A DNA stretch of 64,000 nucleotides, from NCBI RefSeq assembly GCF_000967725.1, contig NZ_JXYE01000002.1:558001-622000 (forward strand), in the 5' to 3' direction. The notes beneath the pieces are model-generated. The model was given only the letters and a program-made list of their open reading frames with translations. It made no database searches and was not told where the DNA came from. Source of the stretch: Loktanella sp. S4079 (GTDB lineage: Bacteria; Pseudomonadota; Alphaproteobacteria; Rhodobacterales; Rhodobacteraceae). Positions 19,438 to 28,540 of the stretch are shown piece after piece. The first letter of the stretch is position 1, and every line of letters begins with the position of its first letter. The translations under genes were made by a program, and so were the position numbers.

Positions 19438-20469
19438 TTAATCCTTTCGCGGGGCAGGGCCGGTTGATTGACCGACGACGAATTCACATTCCAAGATGAC
19501 CCGCTGCGGCGGTAAGCTTGGGTTTTTGATTGATTCAAGGAGCACTTCGGCAAGGCGACGACCGGCTGTACGCACAGAGGATCGGGTCGCAGTGAAAATT
19601 GGCGTGTCACCACCGTTTTGAAGATAGGACAACACGTCATCATGCGTGATGACTGAAACATCTTTGCCCATCGTCAATCCGCATTCTTGAATTGCGCGCC
19701 GAACACCCATCGCACTGATCAAAGACGAGCACAAAAAGGCGGTCGGTGCATCTGCGGTTTGCAGCAATGCCTGAGCGTTTTCATAACCGATCACCTCGGT
19801 CATTTCACCCGAGCACATCAAGGCTGGGTCGATCGCAATGTCGCATGCGTGCAGCGCTGCCTCGTATCCGCTGCGGCGTCGATAGGCAAAGTCCATGCTT
19901 TCAAGGCCGTTCACCAAAGCGATCCGGCGATGCCCCAGATCCAGCAGGTATTTCGTCGCCTGTTCGAACGCCTCGTGGTTATTCACGTCGAGCAAAGTGT
20001 AGGGCGTATCGCAGCGTGTGACCTGTCCGTGTACCGCAAAGGGCAGCCCCAGCTTGGTCAGTAGGGCGATCCTCGGGTCGTCAATGCGCGGGCCATGCAC
20101 AATCACCCCATCGACTGCGCGCCTTGATTTTAGGCCGCGATAGATTTGTTCCTCGTTCATGTCATCAACGATCGAGAGGATCATCTCGTATCCGTTGCGT
20201 GAATAGGTTTCACCCGCACCAGCGATAAAATCGCCGAAAACGGGGTTTACCATTTCATGCTGTGTGGAAACGGGAATCACATGTCCAATGGCGAGAGCAC
20301 GCCCTGTAGCCAAACCCTTTGCGCGGGTGCTAGGATGGTAGTTGAACTCTTTTGCGGCTTGTTCGACTCGCTTGCGGGTCGCCGCGCTGACCTCAGGATA
20401 GCCGTTCAATGCGCGACTAACTGTTGTTTGGCTAAGACCAAGGTTTTTCGAGAGTTCTTTGAGGTTCAT
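19438..20469 (-). CDS. aglR: LacI-family regulator (AglR-like)
   Basis: A 343-residue repressor: N-terminal HTH (MNLKELSKNLGLSQTTVSRALN, hinge helix near STRAKGLATG) and a periplasmic-binding-protein-like effector domain. It is divergent from the alpha-glucoside transport operon and upstream of bglA-glk, the arrangement of AglR in rhizobia. By position it should control both directions in response to an alpha-glucoside or derivative. Two operator-like palindromes lie in the 279-base region between it and aglE. Confidence 0.88.
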   Translation of the reverse strand: MNLKELSKNLGLSQTTVSRALNGYPEVSAATRKRVEQAAKEFNYHPSTRAKGLATGRALAIGHVIPVSTQHEMVNPVFGDFIAGAGETYSRNGYEMILSIVDDMNEEQIYRGLKSRRAVDGVIVHGPRIDDPRIALLTKLGLPFAVHGQVTRCDTPYTLLDVNNHEAFEQATKYLLDLGHRRIALVNGLESMDFAYRRRSGYEAALHACDIAIDPALMCSGEMTEVIGYENAQALLQTADAPTAFLCSSLISAMGVRRAIQECGLTMGKDVSVITHDDVLSYLQNGGDTPIFTATRSSVRTAGRRLAEVLLESIKNPSLPPQRVILECEFVVGQSTGPAPRKD

Positions 20470-20536
20470 GGTACTCTTTGGTGCCGCATTTTATACGCGT
20501 TGTTAGATGTGAAAGCCCATTTTTTGGGCGAAAAAC

Positions 20537-20553
20537 CGTTTCGTAAACGTTTC
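20537..20553. promoter_or_regulatory. LacI-type operator candidate near aglR start
   Basis: CGTTTCGTAAACG (20537-20549) is an inverted repeat and overlaps the palindrome AAACGTTT (20545-20552), with a central CG as in LacI/CcpA-type sites. It lies about 70 bases upstream of aglR and could mediate autorepression. Confidence 0.45.
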
Positions 20554-20642
20554 AGTAGTCAGCATTTGTCGAAATTCCAAGAACTTTTTTGATGCGAGGC
20601 AGTTGTTGACTTTGTGAGATGCTTGTCGGAGTGTAAGCAAAT

Positions 20643-20656
20643 CCAAAGCGCTTTGG
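20643..20656. promoter_or_regulatory. LacI-type operator candidate upstream of aglE
   Basis: Perfect 14-base palindrome CCAAAGCGCTTTGG, with the AGCGCT core usual for LacI-family operators. It stands about 93 bases before the aglE start, in the aglR-aglE divergent region, and is the best candidate AglR site for the transport operon. Confidence 0.6.
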
Positions 20657-20748
20657 GAAATTTGATTCCTGATGTGTTTGACGGAAGTAATCGCACTTAG
20701 GTGCAATTTTAGTTGCGCGCCGCGACGGCGTGAATGGGAGGATAATCC

Positions 20749-22104
20749 ATGAAAACGAGACTCTATGCAGGGGTTGCTGCAGTTGCTTTGTCCGCAGGGA
20801 TGGCGCAGGCTGGTAACCATGTTGAGCTGACACCAGGTGAGGGTGATTTTACTTGGGACAGCTATACTGCATTTGCGGAAGCAAATGATTTCTCCGGTCA
20901 AACAGTCACGATCTCTGGTCCTTGGTTGGGGGCAGAGGCTGATAATTTCTCAAACATGGCCGCGTTGTTCGAAGCCGCAACAGGCGCAAGCGTATCTTAT
21001 GTCGGCTCTGACAGCTTTGAACAGCAGATCGTTATCGACGCAGAGGCGGGTTCTGCACCAAATATCGCGGTGTTCCCGCAGCCGGGCCTTGCTGCGAACA
21101 TGGCGTCCCGCGGCCTGCTGACAGCCCTGCCAGAAGGAACAGCCGATTGGATCAATGACAACTACGCTGCTGGTTCATCTTGGGTTGATCTGGGTAGCTA
21201 TGCAAACGAAAGCGGCGAGACTGAAACATACGGTTTCTTCTTTAACGTGAACGTTAAATCTCTCGTATGGTACGTTCCTGAAAACTTCGAAGACGCGGGC
21301 TACGAAGTGCCAACAACAATGGAAGAACTACTCGCGCTATCTGACCAGATCGTTGCAGAAGGTGGCACACCTTGGTGTATTGGTTTGGGTTCGGGTGCAG
21401 CGACTGGCTGGCCAGCGACTGACTGGGTCGAAGACATCATGCTGCGGACTGCATCGTTGGAAACATACGATGGTTGGACAACGAACGACGTTCCTTTTGA
21501 TGATCCAGCTGTGATCAACGCGATCGAAACATTTGGTAAATTTGCGCGTAACGACGCATGGGTTGCAGGTGGTGCAGCTGCGGTTGCAACCACTGACTTC
21601 CGCGAAAGCCCAAAGGGTATGTTTGACAGCCCACCACAGTGCTACATGCACCGTCAGGCGTCATTCATCCCTGCGTTCTTCCCAGAAGGTACAGAGCTTG
21701 GCGAAGATGCTGACTTCTTCTACTTCCCATCTTTCGAAGCCGAAGATCTGGGCAATCCAGTTCTGGGTGGCGGTACATTGATGGCGATCACTTCTGCATC
21801 TGACGCGACCAACGCTTTCATGGAATTCATGAAGCTGCCAGTCGCTCACGAAGCAATGATGGCGCAGGGCGGCTTCCTGACACCACACTCTGGCGTGAAC
21901 ACAGCGACATATGCTGATGACACGCTACGTGGTCAGGGCGACATTCTGCTGAACGCGACATCGTTCCGCTTTGACGGTTCTGACCTGATGCCAGGCGCAG
22001 TTGGTGCGGGTTCTTTCTGGACTGGCATGGTTGACTACACCGGCGGCAAAGACGCAGGCGAAGTGGCTGCCGACATCCAAGCATCTTGGGATGCAATTAA
22101 GTAA
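20749..22104 (+). CDS. aglE: Alpha-glucoside ABC transporter, substrate-binding protein
   Basis: Periplasmic binding protein of 451 residues that captures alpha-glucosides for import. A Sec signal peptide is visible (MKTR, hydrophobic core, cut after MAQA near residue 22). The mature part is a family 1 extracellular solute-binding protein, rich in aromatic residues as in sugar binders (e.g. TGWPATDWVEDI). GGGAGGATAATCC precedes the ATG. It is first in the operon aglE-F-G-A-K and is followed by a strong hairpin, which commonly leaves the binding protein in excess over the permeases. Confidence 0.93.
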   Translation: MKTRLYAGVAAVALSAGMAQAGNHVELTPGEGDFTWDSYTAFAEANDFSGQTVTISGPWLGAEADNFSNMAALFEAATGASVSYVGSDSFEQQIVIDAEAGSAPNIAVFPQPGLAANMASRGLLTALPEGTADWINDNYAAGSSWVDLGSYANESGETETYGFFFNVNVKSLVWYVPENFEDAGYEVPTTMEELLALSDQIVAEGGTPWCIGLGSGAATGWPATDWVEDIMLRTASLETYDGWTTNDVPFDDPAVINAIETFGKFARNDAWVAGGAAAVATTDFRESPKGMFDSPPQCYMHRQASFIPAFFPEGTELGEDADFFYFPSFEAEDLGNPVLGGGTLMAITSASDATNAFMEFMKLPVAHEAMMAQGGFLTPHSGVNTATYADDTLRGQGDILLNATSFRFDGSDLMPGAVGAGSFWTGMVDYTGGKDAGEVAADIQASWDAIK

Positions 22105-22127
22105 GTGACATCACTCACGTGAGAAGC

Positions 22128-22157
22128 GGGCCAGCGCGGTAACAATCGCGCTGGCCC
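22128..22157 (+). terminator. Intercistronic hairpin between aglE and aglF
   Basis: An 11-base perfect stem (22128-22138 GGGCCAGCGCG with 22147-22157 CGCGCTGGCCC) with an eight-base loop. No clean T-run follows, so it probably acts as a leaky attenuator or a 3'-end stabiliser of aglE mRNA and not as a full terminator. Confidence 0.6.
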
Positions 22158-22187
22158 CCACAAGTTTTACCCGGGGGGGAACGGACG

Positions 22188-23414
22188 ATGCATCCTGCGG
22201 CACAGGGTCTCTTGACAATTTTTCTAGGGGTAGGTGGCTGTATCGCCTATTTCTATTTTTCCAACCAATTCTTGGACAAAATTCTGTTTCCTGCAAAGGG
22301 CGAACACGCTGGTCGGAACATTAACCGCGCCAATATGGTACGCCCGTGGCTGTTTCTCTTCCCGGCGATTTTCGCGCTTGGGCTTTACCTCGCTTATCCG
22401 GTCTTTGCGACGCTGTGGTATTCGCTGACCGACCGTGACCAAGGTGGCGCTTTCGTTGGCCTTGATAATTACAACCAGATGTTTGCTGACCCTAAGTTTT
22501 GGGAAGCTGTGAAGAACAACATGCTTTGGCTGCTTGTTGTGCCTGCTGCTTCGACCGCATTTGGCCTGTTGGCAGCGCAATTGACTGACCGGATCAAATG
22601 GGGCGCAATTGCTAAATCCCTGATCTTTATGCCGATGGCGATTTCTTTTGTTGGTGCGTCGGTTATTTTCAAATTGATCTATGACACCCGCCCAGTAGGC
22701 CAAAGCCAGATCGGCGTGCTAAACGCGGTTTGGTTGCAGTTTGATGGCGGTGTTGGGTCCTTCCTGATCTTGCGTTTGTTGCCGGGCCTCTTGATGTTAT
22801 GTGCGGCTGCTGCTGCGGCTTATGTGGCTTGGGGCAGTTTGCAAAAAATGCGTGCGCCCGGCGTGAGCAAAATAGGTTCGAGCCTGCGTGTGGTTTTCGT
22901 TGTCATCCTCGCGGGGATCGCATTGGCCGCGCTTTCACTCGCGTTTGGCGCATTCACCAAGGACTACCCCTACGGCGAACCACAGACATGGCTGACTATT
23001 CCGGGGTGGAATTCGTTCTTCTTAATGGTCGTCTTGATTTGGATTCAGACCGGGTTTGCCATGGTAATCCTATCGGCCGCATTGCGCGGTATTCCAGAAG
23101 AAACAGTTGAGGCCGCGATCGTAGATGGCGCCAACCCGTTTCAGGTGTTTTTCAAGATCAAGATGCCGCAGATTTCAGGTACGATTGTGGTTGTTTGGAC
23201 CACGATCACGCTGGTTGTTCTCAAGGTCTTTGACATCGTTTTCGCCATGACAAATGGCCAATGGGAAACCCAAGTGCTGGCCAACTATATGTATGACAAA
23301 CTGTTCCGGGCAAACGACTGGGGGCTGGGATCGGCAAGTGCGATGATCATCATGCTCTTGGTTTCGCCCATCTTGATCTGGAACGTCTATAATGCCCGTA
23401 AGGAGATGCGCTGA
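22188..23414 (+). CDS. aglF: Alpha-glucoside ABC transporter permease 1
   Basis: Inner-membrane permease of 408 residues with about eight hydrophobic segments. The EAA loop that docks the ATPase reads EAAIVDGANPFQVFFKIKMP near residue 306. It is MalF-like in position and length. The start ATG 22188 follows GGGGGGAACGG. Its stop TGA shares bases with the aglG start (TGATG), so the two permease halves are made in equal amounts. Confidence 0.92.
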   Translation: MHPAAQGLLTIFLGVGGCIAYFYFSNQFLDKILFPAKGEHAGRNINRANMVRPWLFLFPAIFALGLYLAYPVFATLWYSLTDRDQGGAFVGLDNYNQMFADPKFWEAVKNNMLWLLVVPAASTAFGLLAAQLTDRIKWGAIAKSLIFMPMAISFVGASVIFKLIYDTRPVGQSQIGVLNAVWLQFDGGVGSFLILRLLPGLLMLCAAAAAAYVAWGSLQKMRAPGVSKIGSSLRVVFVVILAGIALAALSLAFGAFTKDYPYGEPQTWLTIPGWNSFFLMVVLIWIQTGFAMVILSAALRGIPEETVEAAIVDGANPFQVFFKIKMPQISGTIVVVWTTITLVVLKVFDIVFAMTNGQWETQVLANYMYDKLFRANDWGLGSASAMIIMLLVSPILIWNVYNARKEMR

Positions 23415-24565
23415 TGGACAATATTGCTGGCAGCAAATCCTCTTTGACGTGGATTGTACATATTTCGGTGGCCTTGCTGGTCGCGCTTTGGCTGTTTCCG
23501 ACAGTCGGCCTGTTGGTTTCGTCTTTTCGGACAACGGATCAGATTTCTAGTTCTGGTTGGTGGCAATCCTTGTTTCCGACAGAGCAGAATGTGACGTTGC
23601 GGGCAACGGACCCCGATGATGATGGCGTTCAGTCGCTTGTTGATGGTGTGTATACGATTACCGGCAACCTCTTTGAAGAAATGGGCGCCGAGATCAGCGT
23701 TTGGGGCACATCTTCGCGGGCGATTGATGCCTACTCAGCTGGTGAAACCGCCGATCTGGGGGATGGCGAAACAATTACTGTTGAGGCCAACGGTGATTAC
23801 GTTTGGACCGGAACCGAGGAACTCTCGGGGCGTGGGCAGCGTGTCTTTGCAACGGCAGCAACGCCGCCCGAGTTCACGCTCGATAACTATAAACGTGTTT
23901 TGTTCAGCGGTTCTTCGACGGACAGCATGGCCAAAGCGTTCTTTAACACGCTGACCGTGACGATCCCGGCGACTATCATTCCCATCGTGATCGCGGCCTT
24001 TGCCGCCTATGCGCTGGCTTGGATGGACTTCCCAGGCCGTGCGATCCTGATCGCTCTCGTTGTTGGGTTGCTGGTGGTGCCGTTGCAGCTGGCGCTCATT
24101 CCGCTGCTGCGGCTTCACCTGAATATCGGTATCGGCAAAGGCTATCTGGGGGTTTGGCTGGCGCATACGGGCTTTGGGCTTCCGCTCGCGATCTATTTGC
24201 TGCGGAACTATATGGTGGGGCTGCCACGCGACATCATTGAAAACGCAAAGGTCGATGGCGCGACGGATTTCCAGATCTTCACCAAGATTATTCTGCCGCT
24301 GTCGTTCCCTGCGTTGGCATCATTCGCGATTTTCCAATTCCTGTGGACTTGGAATGATCTCTTGGTGGCTAAAGTGTTCCTCATCGATGCGACCGGACAA
24401 ACGACGGTGATGACCAACCAAATTGTCGAACTCTTGGGAACGCGGGGCGGTAATTGGGAAATTCTTGCCACAGCGGCCTTTGTCTCGATTGCGGTGCCAT
24501 TGGCGGTGTTCTTTGCCATGCAAAAATATCTTGTGCGCGGTCTATTGGCCGGCTCGGTTAAGTAA
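23414..24565 (+). CDS. aglG: Alpha-glucoside ABC transporter permease 2
   Basis: Inner-membrane permease of 383 residues, MalG-like. After the first membrane helix (about residues 14-35) comes a hydrophilic periplasmic stretch of roughly 120 residues, rich in Asp, Gly and Thr, before the remaining five helices. The EAA-type loop reads ENAKVDGATDFQIFTKIILP near residue 276. The long periplasmic insert is typical of the AglG branch and may contact AglE. It partners AglF and AglK. Confidence 0.91.
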   Translation: MDNIAGSKSSLTWIVHISVALLVALWLFPTVGLLVSSFRTTDQISSSGWWQSLFPTEQNVTLRATDPDDDGVQSLVDGVYTITGNLFEEMGAEISVWGTSSRAIDAYSAGETADLGDGETITVEANGDYVWTGTEELSGRGQRVFATAATPPEFTLDNYKRVLFSGSSTDSMAKAFFNTLTVTIPATIIPIVIAAFAAYALAWMDFPGRAILIALVVGLLVVPLQLALIPLLRLHLNIGIGKGYLGVWLAHTGFGLPLAIYLLRNYMVGLPRDIIENAKVDGATDFQIFTKIILPLSFPALASFAIFQFLWTWNDLLVAKVFLIDATGQTTVMTNQIVELLGTRGGNWEILATAAFVSIAVPLAVFFAMQKYLVRGLLAGSVK

Positions 24566-24569
24566 GCCT

Positions 24570-24632
24570 GCTTTGGGTGCGCCCAAAGCTTTGATCAAAT
24601 CCACCCAGATGCCCCATGCGATGTAATGGGGC
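24570..24632 (+). repeat. Two hairpins between aglG and aglA
   Basis: Hairpin one: GCTTTGGG (24570-24577) and CCCAAAGC (24582-24589) with loop TGCG. Hairpin two: GCCCCAT (24611-24617) and ATGGGGC (24626-24632). Neither ends in a full T-run. They may set aglA and aglK expression relative to the permeases. Confidence 0.5.
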
Positions 24633-24655
24633 AGGGTGCAGTAGGAAAGACGTCT

Positions 24656-26308
24656 ATGACTTCGGCTCTTGCCACAAAACCCGCGAATGCCAACGACAAA
24701 GATTGGTGGCGCGGAGCGGTAATTTATCAAATCTATCCGCGTAGCTATCAGGATAGTAACGGTGACGGTATCGGTGACCTTTTGGGGATCGTACAGCGCC
24801 TGCCATATATCGCGTCGCTGGGTGTGGACGCGATTTGGATTTCGCCGTTCTTTATGTCGCCAATGAAAGATTTTGGTTACGACGTGAGCGATTATTGCGA
24901 CGTTGATCCAATGTTTGGCTCACTTGCTGATTTTGATGCTGTCATCGACACTGCGCATAAGCTCGGGATCAAAGTGATGATTGATCTGGTGATGAGCCAC
25001 ACTAGTGATCAGCATCCATGGTTTGCCGAAAGCCGTGCAGATAAAACCAACCCAAAGTCGAACTGGTATGTGTGGGCTGACCCCAAACCTGATGGCACCG
25101 CGCCAAACAACTGGTTGTCTATCTTTGGTGGTTCTGGCTGGCAGTGGGATGCGCGCCGCGAACAGTACTATATGCACAATTTTCTTGTGTCGCAGCCTGA
25201 CTTGAATTTCCATGAGCCTGAAGTCCAAGAAGCGCTGCTGGATGTCGCGCGGTTCTGGCTGAACCGTGGTGTTGATGGCTTCCGCCTGGATACGATCAAC
25301 TTTTATATGCACGATGAGCAGCTGCGCGATAACCCTGCGCTCGCGCCTGAACGGCGCAACGCGAATACTGCGCCCGCGGTGAATCCGTATAACCACCAAG
25401 AGCACCTCTACGACAAGAACCATCCAAGAAATGTCGAATTTCTGCGCCGTCTGCGCGCCGTAATGGAACCTTTTGGTGCGGCCGCTGTCGGCGAAGTGGG
25501 CGATAGCCAGCGCGGGCTAGAGATCTTGGGCGAATATACCCGTGGCGACGATTTGATGCAGATGTGCTACGCTTTTGAATTCCTCGCGGCAGAGATGCCA
25601 ACTGCCCAACGTTTTGTTGAGGTCATGGCCGAAGTTGACGATGTCGCTGGCGATGGATGGGCCTGCTGGGCATTCTCGAACCACGATGTGGTACGCCACG
25701 CTTCGCGTTGGTCGCTGTCACCTGCTGCACAGCGTTTGTTTACCACACTCATCATGTGTCTGCGCGGATCGGTCTGCATCTATCAAGGCGAAGAATTGGG
25801 GCTGCCCGAAGCGGACGTCGCATTCGAAGACCTGCAAGACCCCTATGGCATCGAGTTTTGGCCCGAGTTCAAAGGGCGCGATGGCTGCCGTACGCCAATG
25901 GTTTGGACAGAAGGTGATCAAAATGGCGGTTTCTCTGCTTCGAAACCGTGGCTACCGGTCGCATCTGAACATCTGCCACTTGCCGTCAACGCCCAAGAGG
26001 ATGAGCCCGGCGCATTGATCCATCATTACCGCAAGGCTATCGCATTCCGTCACGCGCATCCCGCGCTAAGCCGTGGTTCGCATAATAAACTACAGGCGAC
26101 GGGTGACGTGATTTACTTTACCCGCAGCGATGAGACAGAAACGATTTTCTGCGCATTTAACCTAAGCGATACGCCGTCCGACTTTGATTTGCCGGCCGGT
26201 GAATGGGCACCAATCGGTGCAGAACTGGGCAGCGCGTTGTTTTCTGGGGGTGGACGCTTGCAACTTGGGCCTTGGCAGTCTTGCCTAGTGCTTAAGACAA
26301 CAAACTAA
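24656..26308 (+). CDS. aglA: GH13 alpha-glucosidase
   Basis: Cytoplasmic family 13 glycosidase of 550 residues that splits imported alpha-glucosides such as sucrose, maltose or trehalose into glucose units. Conserved regions are YQIYPRSYQDSNGDGIGD (Ca/start region), DLVMSHTSDQHPWF, nucleophile Asp in GVDGFRLDTINF near residue 207, acid Glu in AAVGEVGD near residue 279, and AFSNHDVVRH near residue 340. No signal peptide is present, so hydrolysis is intracellular. ATG 24656 has AGGA upstream; a second in-frame ATG at 24626 lies inside hairpin two and is less likely. Confidence 0.93.
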   Translation: MTSALATKPANANDKDWWRGAVIYQIYPRSYQDSNGDGIGDLLGIVQRLPYIASLGVDAIWISPFFMSPMKDFGYDVSDYCDVDPMFGSLADFDAVIDTAHKLGIKVMIDLVMSHTSDQHPWFAESRADKTNPKSNWYVWADPKPDGTAPNNWLSIFGGSGWQWDARREQYYMHNFLVSQPDLNFHEPEVQEALLDVARFWLNRGVDGFRLDTINFYMHDEQLRDNPALAPERRNANTAPAVNPYNHQEHLYDKNHPRNVEFLRRLRAVMEPFGAAAVGEVGDSQRGLEILGEYTRGDDLMQMCYAFEFLAAEMPTAQRFVEVMAEVDDVAGDGWACWAFSNHDVVRHASRWSLSPAAQRLFTTLIMCLRGSVCIYQGEELGLPEADVAFEDLQDPYGIEFWPEFKGRDGCRTPMVWTEGDQNGGFSASKPWLPVASEHLPLAVNAQEDEPGALIHHYRKAIAFRHAHPALSRGSHNKLQATGDVIYFTRSDETETIFCAFNLSDTPSDFDLPAGEWAPIGAELGSALFSGGGRLQLGPWQSCLVLKTTN

Positions 26309-26325
26309 ACGAGGGGGGAGCAGTA

Positions 26326-27417
26326 ATGGCCGATCTGAAACTGACAGATGTCGCCAAAACCTATGGCGGAACGGTTGATGTCCTAAAGGACATTAATCTC
26401 GATATCAAAGAAGGCGAGCTGATCGTTTTTGTCGGCCCATCCGGCTGTGGTAAATCTACGCTTTTGCGCATGATCGCTGGGCTTGAAAAGATCACAGGCG
26501 GGACGCTCGAGATTGATGGGCAACTGGTTAACGATGTGCCTCCGGCGCAGCGTGGGATCGCAATGGTGTTTCAATCCTATGCGCTTTATCCGCATATGAC
26601 CGTGCGCGAAAATATGTCCTTTGCCCTGAAACTGGCCAAGAAATCCCAAACAGAAATCGACGAGGCCGTGAATAAAGCGGCCAAGATCCTTCAGCTTGAG
26701 GATTACTTGGATCGTTTGCCCAAGGCGTTATCTGGCGGACAGCGCCAGCGTGTTGCCATTGGTCGGTCTATTGTCCGTGACCCAAAGGTCTATCTCTTTG
26801 ATGAGCCGCTTTCGAACTTGGATGCCGCATTGCGCGTTGCGACCCGGATCGAGATTGCGCAACTCAAAGAATCGATGCCTGAAAGCACGATGATCTACGT
26901 CACGCACGATCAGGTCGAGGCGATGACACTCGCCAGTCGCATCGTTGTCCTTGCCAACAAGGGTATCGCGCAGGTCGGCACACCGCTTGAGCTATACGAG
27001 CGCCCCGAGAACGAATTTGTCGCCCAGTTCATCGGGTCACCCGCAATGAATCTGTTACCCGGCGAAATCGTGGAAACGGGTGCACAGACGGTGGTTCGCT
27101 TGGAGAACGGCGGCAGCGTCGTTTCGGCTGTCCCAACCCAAGCCAGCGACAAAGGGCTAAAGGTCAACGTCGGTGTCCGCCCCGAGGATATGATCGAAAC
27201 GACAGAGGACAGCTATCTGTTTGAAGGCAAAGTCAATATTACAGAAGCCTTGGGCGAGGTAACGTTGCTCTACTTCGACAAGATTGGTGATAATGACGCT
27301 GTGATTGGTAAGTTGCCCGGTATTCACGCTGGTCTGCGTGGGAAAACGGTGCGCATGCAAGCTGAGCCAGAAAAGGTTCAGATCTTTCACAACGGTCAGT
27401 CGCTATATTATCGCTGA
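26326..27417 (+). CDS. aglK: Sugar ABC transporter ATP-binding protein (MsmK/UgpC type)
   Basis: ATPase of the alpha-glucoside importer, 363 residues. Walker A GPSGCGKST near residue 38, signature ALSGGQRQRVAIGRS near residue 134, Walker B VYLFDEPLSNLDA near residue 155, and switch His in YVTHDQVEAMTLA. The C-terminal ~120 residues form the OB-type regulatory (TOBE) region of the carbohydrate-uptake CUT1 class. GGGGGGAG precedes the ATG. It closes the operon and is followed by a terminator. Confidence 0.94.
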   Translation: MADLKLTDVAKTYGGTVDVLKDINLDIKEGELIVFVGPSGCGKSTLLRMIAGLEKITGGTLEIDGQLVNDVPPAQRGIAMVFQSYALYPHMTVRENMSFALKLAKKSQTEIDEAVNKAAKILQLEDYLDRLPKALSGGQRQRVAIGRSIVRDPKVYLFDEPLSNLDAALRVATRIEIAQLKESMPESTMIYVTHDQVEAMTLASRIVVLANKGIAQVGTPLELYERPENEFVAQFIGSPAMNLLPGEIVETGAQTVVRLENGGSVVSAVPTQASDKGLKVNVGVRPEDMIETTEDSYLFEGKVNITEALGEVTLLYFDKIGDNDAVIGKLPGIHAGLRGKTVRMQAEPEKVQIFHNGQSLYYR

Positions 27418-27433
27418 ACGACTGATAACGAAC

Positions 27434-27459
27434 AGGGCCGCAACTTTGGATGCGGCCCT
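27434..27459. terminator. Terminator after aglK
   Basis: AGGGCCGC (27434-27441) pairs with GCGGCCCT (27452-27459), followed by AAAGTTTT on the plus strand. It lies between convergent aglK and the minus-strand methyltransferase gene and may serve both. Confidence 0.75.
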
Positions 27460-27472
27460 AAAGTTTTGATGC

Positions 27473-28540
27473 TTAGCCGCGACGACGACGGCCGGAACGT
27501 CCGCGCCCTTCGCCAGGCTTGGCTGGTGCGCGGTTAAACTGAATCCAATCCGCACCGGATGGATCATTATCCGTCAAAAAGTTGGCCGCGCGGATGGCTT
27601 CCATTTCAGAGCCAGCTTTGGGTTTTGTTGATCCCATACCGAACAGAGTGACGAATGTTTCGTCGTCCATGCCTTCGGGCAGGATGATCCCTGCGGCTTC
27701 GACGGCTGCCTTCTTTTCTGCGATTTTGGTTGGGCCAACGGGCAGGGCGATTGGGTTCATGATCGCTGAGGTCATGCCCGCCTCCATTGCCATGGGCAAG
27801 AAAGCGTTGTTGATGCCGTGACGGTTGGGCAGGCCAAAGCTAATGTTTGAGGCGCCGCATGTGGTATTCACACCCAGTTCCTCGCGTAGGCGGCGCACCA
27901 GCGTAAAGACCTGCAGGCCCGCTGTCGCCTTCGCGCCAATCGGCATGACCAGCGGATCGACCACGATGTCATGCGCAGGGATGCCAAAATCAGCGGCGCG
28001 TTCAACGATCTTTTTCGCTACCGCAAAGCGCACGTCTGGGTCATCGGAAATGCCGGTATCGTCGTTCGAAATCGCGACCACGGGGACGTTGTATTTCTTA
28101 ACTAGCGGCAAAACGAGCTCGAGCCGTTCTTCTTCGCCGGTTACAGAGTTCAGCAATGGGCGACCTTCGGCGGCGGCAAGGCCGTTTTCCAGCGCGCCGG
28201 GTACAGAGCTATCGATACACAGCGGGATATCCACGACAGCTTGCACGCGCTCGATCAATTCTTTCATCAAGGGTGGCTCGACAAAGTTATTGTCGGCATA
28301 GCGTGGGTCTTCGGCCATTTTGTTGGAGAAAACAGCGCCTGAGTTCACATCCAGAATGTTCGCGCCCGCCGCTGCTTGGGCGATTGCATCGGCCTCAACT
28401 CGGCTAAAATCGCCTTGTTCCAGTTCAGCCGCGAGGATCTTTCGGCCAGTTGGGTTGATCCGTTCCCCAATCACACAAAAGGGCTGATCGAACCCGATGA
28501 TGGCGGTCTTTGTTTTGGATTCGACAATCGTACGGGTCAT
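27473..28540 (-). CDS. Methyltetrahydrofolate:corrinoid methyltransferase (pterin-binding part of split MetH)
   Basis: A 355-residue protein of the pterin-binding, DHPS-like class. FCVIGERINPTGRKILA near residue 22, ILDVNSGAV near residue 61, LCIDSSVPGALENGL and LLNSVTGEE match MetH domain 2 and AcsE-type enzymes, which move the methyl group from 5-methyl-THF to Co(I)-corrinoid. It has no corrinoid or homocysteine domain, so it needs partners; both are encoded at 47-50 kb. The C-terminal ~20 residues are a basic Gly/Arg tail. Its start overlaps the metF-like stop (ATGA), tying methyl-folate supply to its use. Confidence 0.88.
   Translation of the reverse strand: MTRTIVESKTKTAIIGFDQPFCVIGERINPTGRKILAAELEQGDFSRVEADAIAQAAAGANILDVNSGAVFSNKMAEDPRYADNNFVEPPLMKELIERVQAVVDIPLCIDSSVPGALENGLAAAEGRPLLNSVTGEEERLELVLPLVKKYNVPVVAISNDDTGISDDPDVRFAVAKKIVERAADFGIPAHDIVVDPLVMPIGAKATAGLQVFTLVRRLREELGVNTTCGASNISFGLPNRHGINNAFLPMAMEAGMTSAIMNPIALPVGPTKIAEKKAAVEAAGIILPEGMDDETFVTLFGMGSTKPKAGSEMEAIRAANFLTDNDPSGADWIQFNRAPAKPGEGRGRSGRRRRG

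Noticed and set aside
19437..19661. Longer start for the GH1 beta-glucosidase
   Set aside because: The extension lies inside aglR in another frame; the family N-terminus and ribosome site are at 19436.
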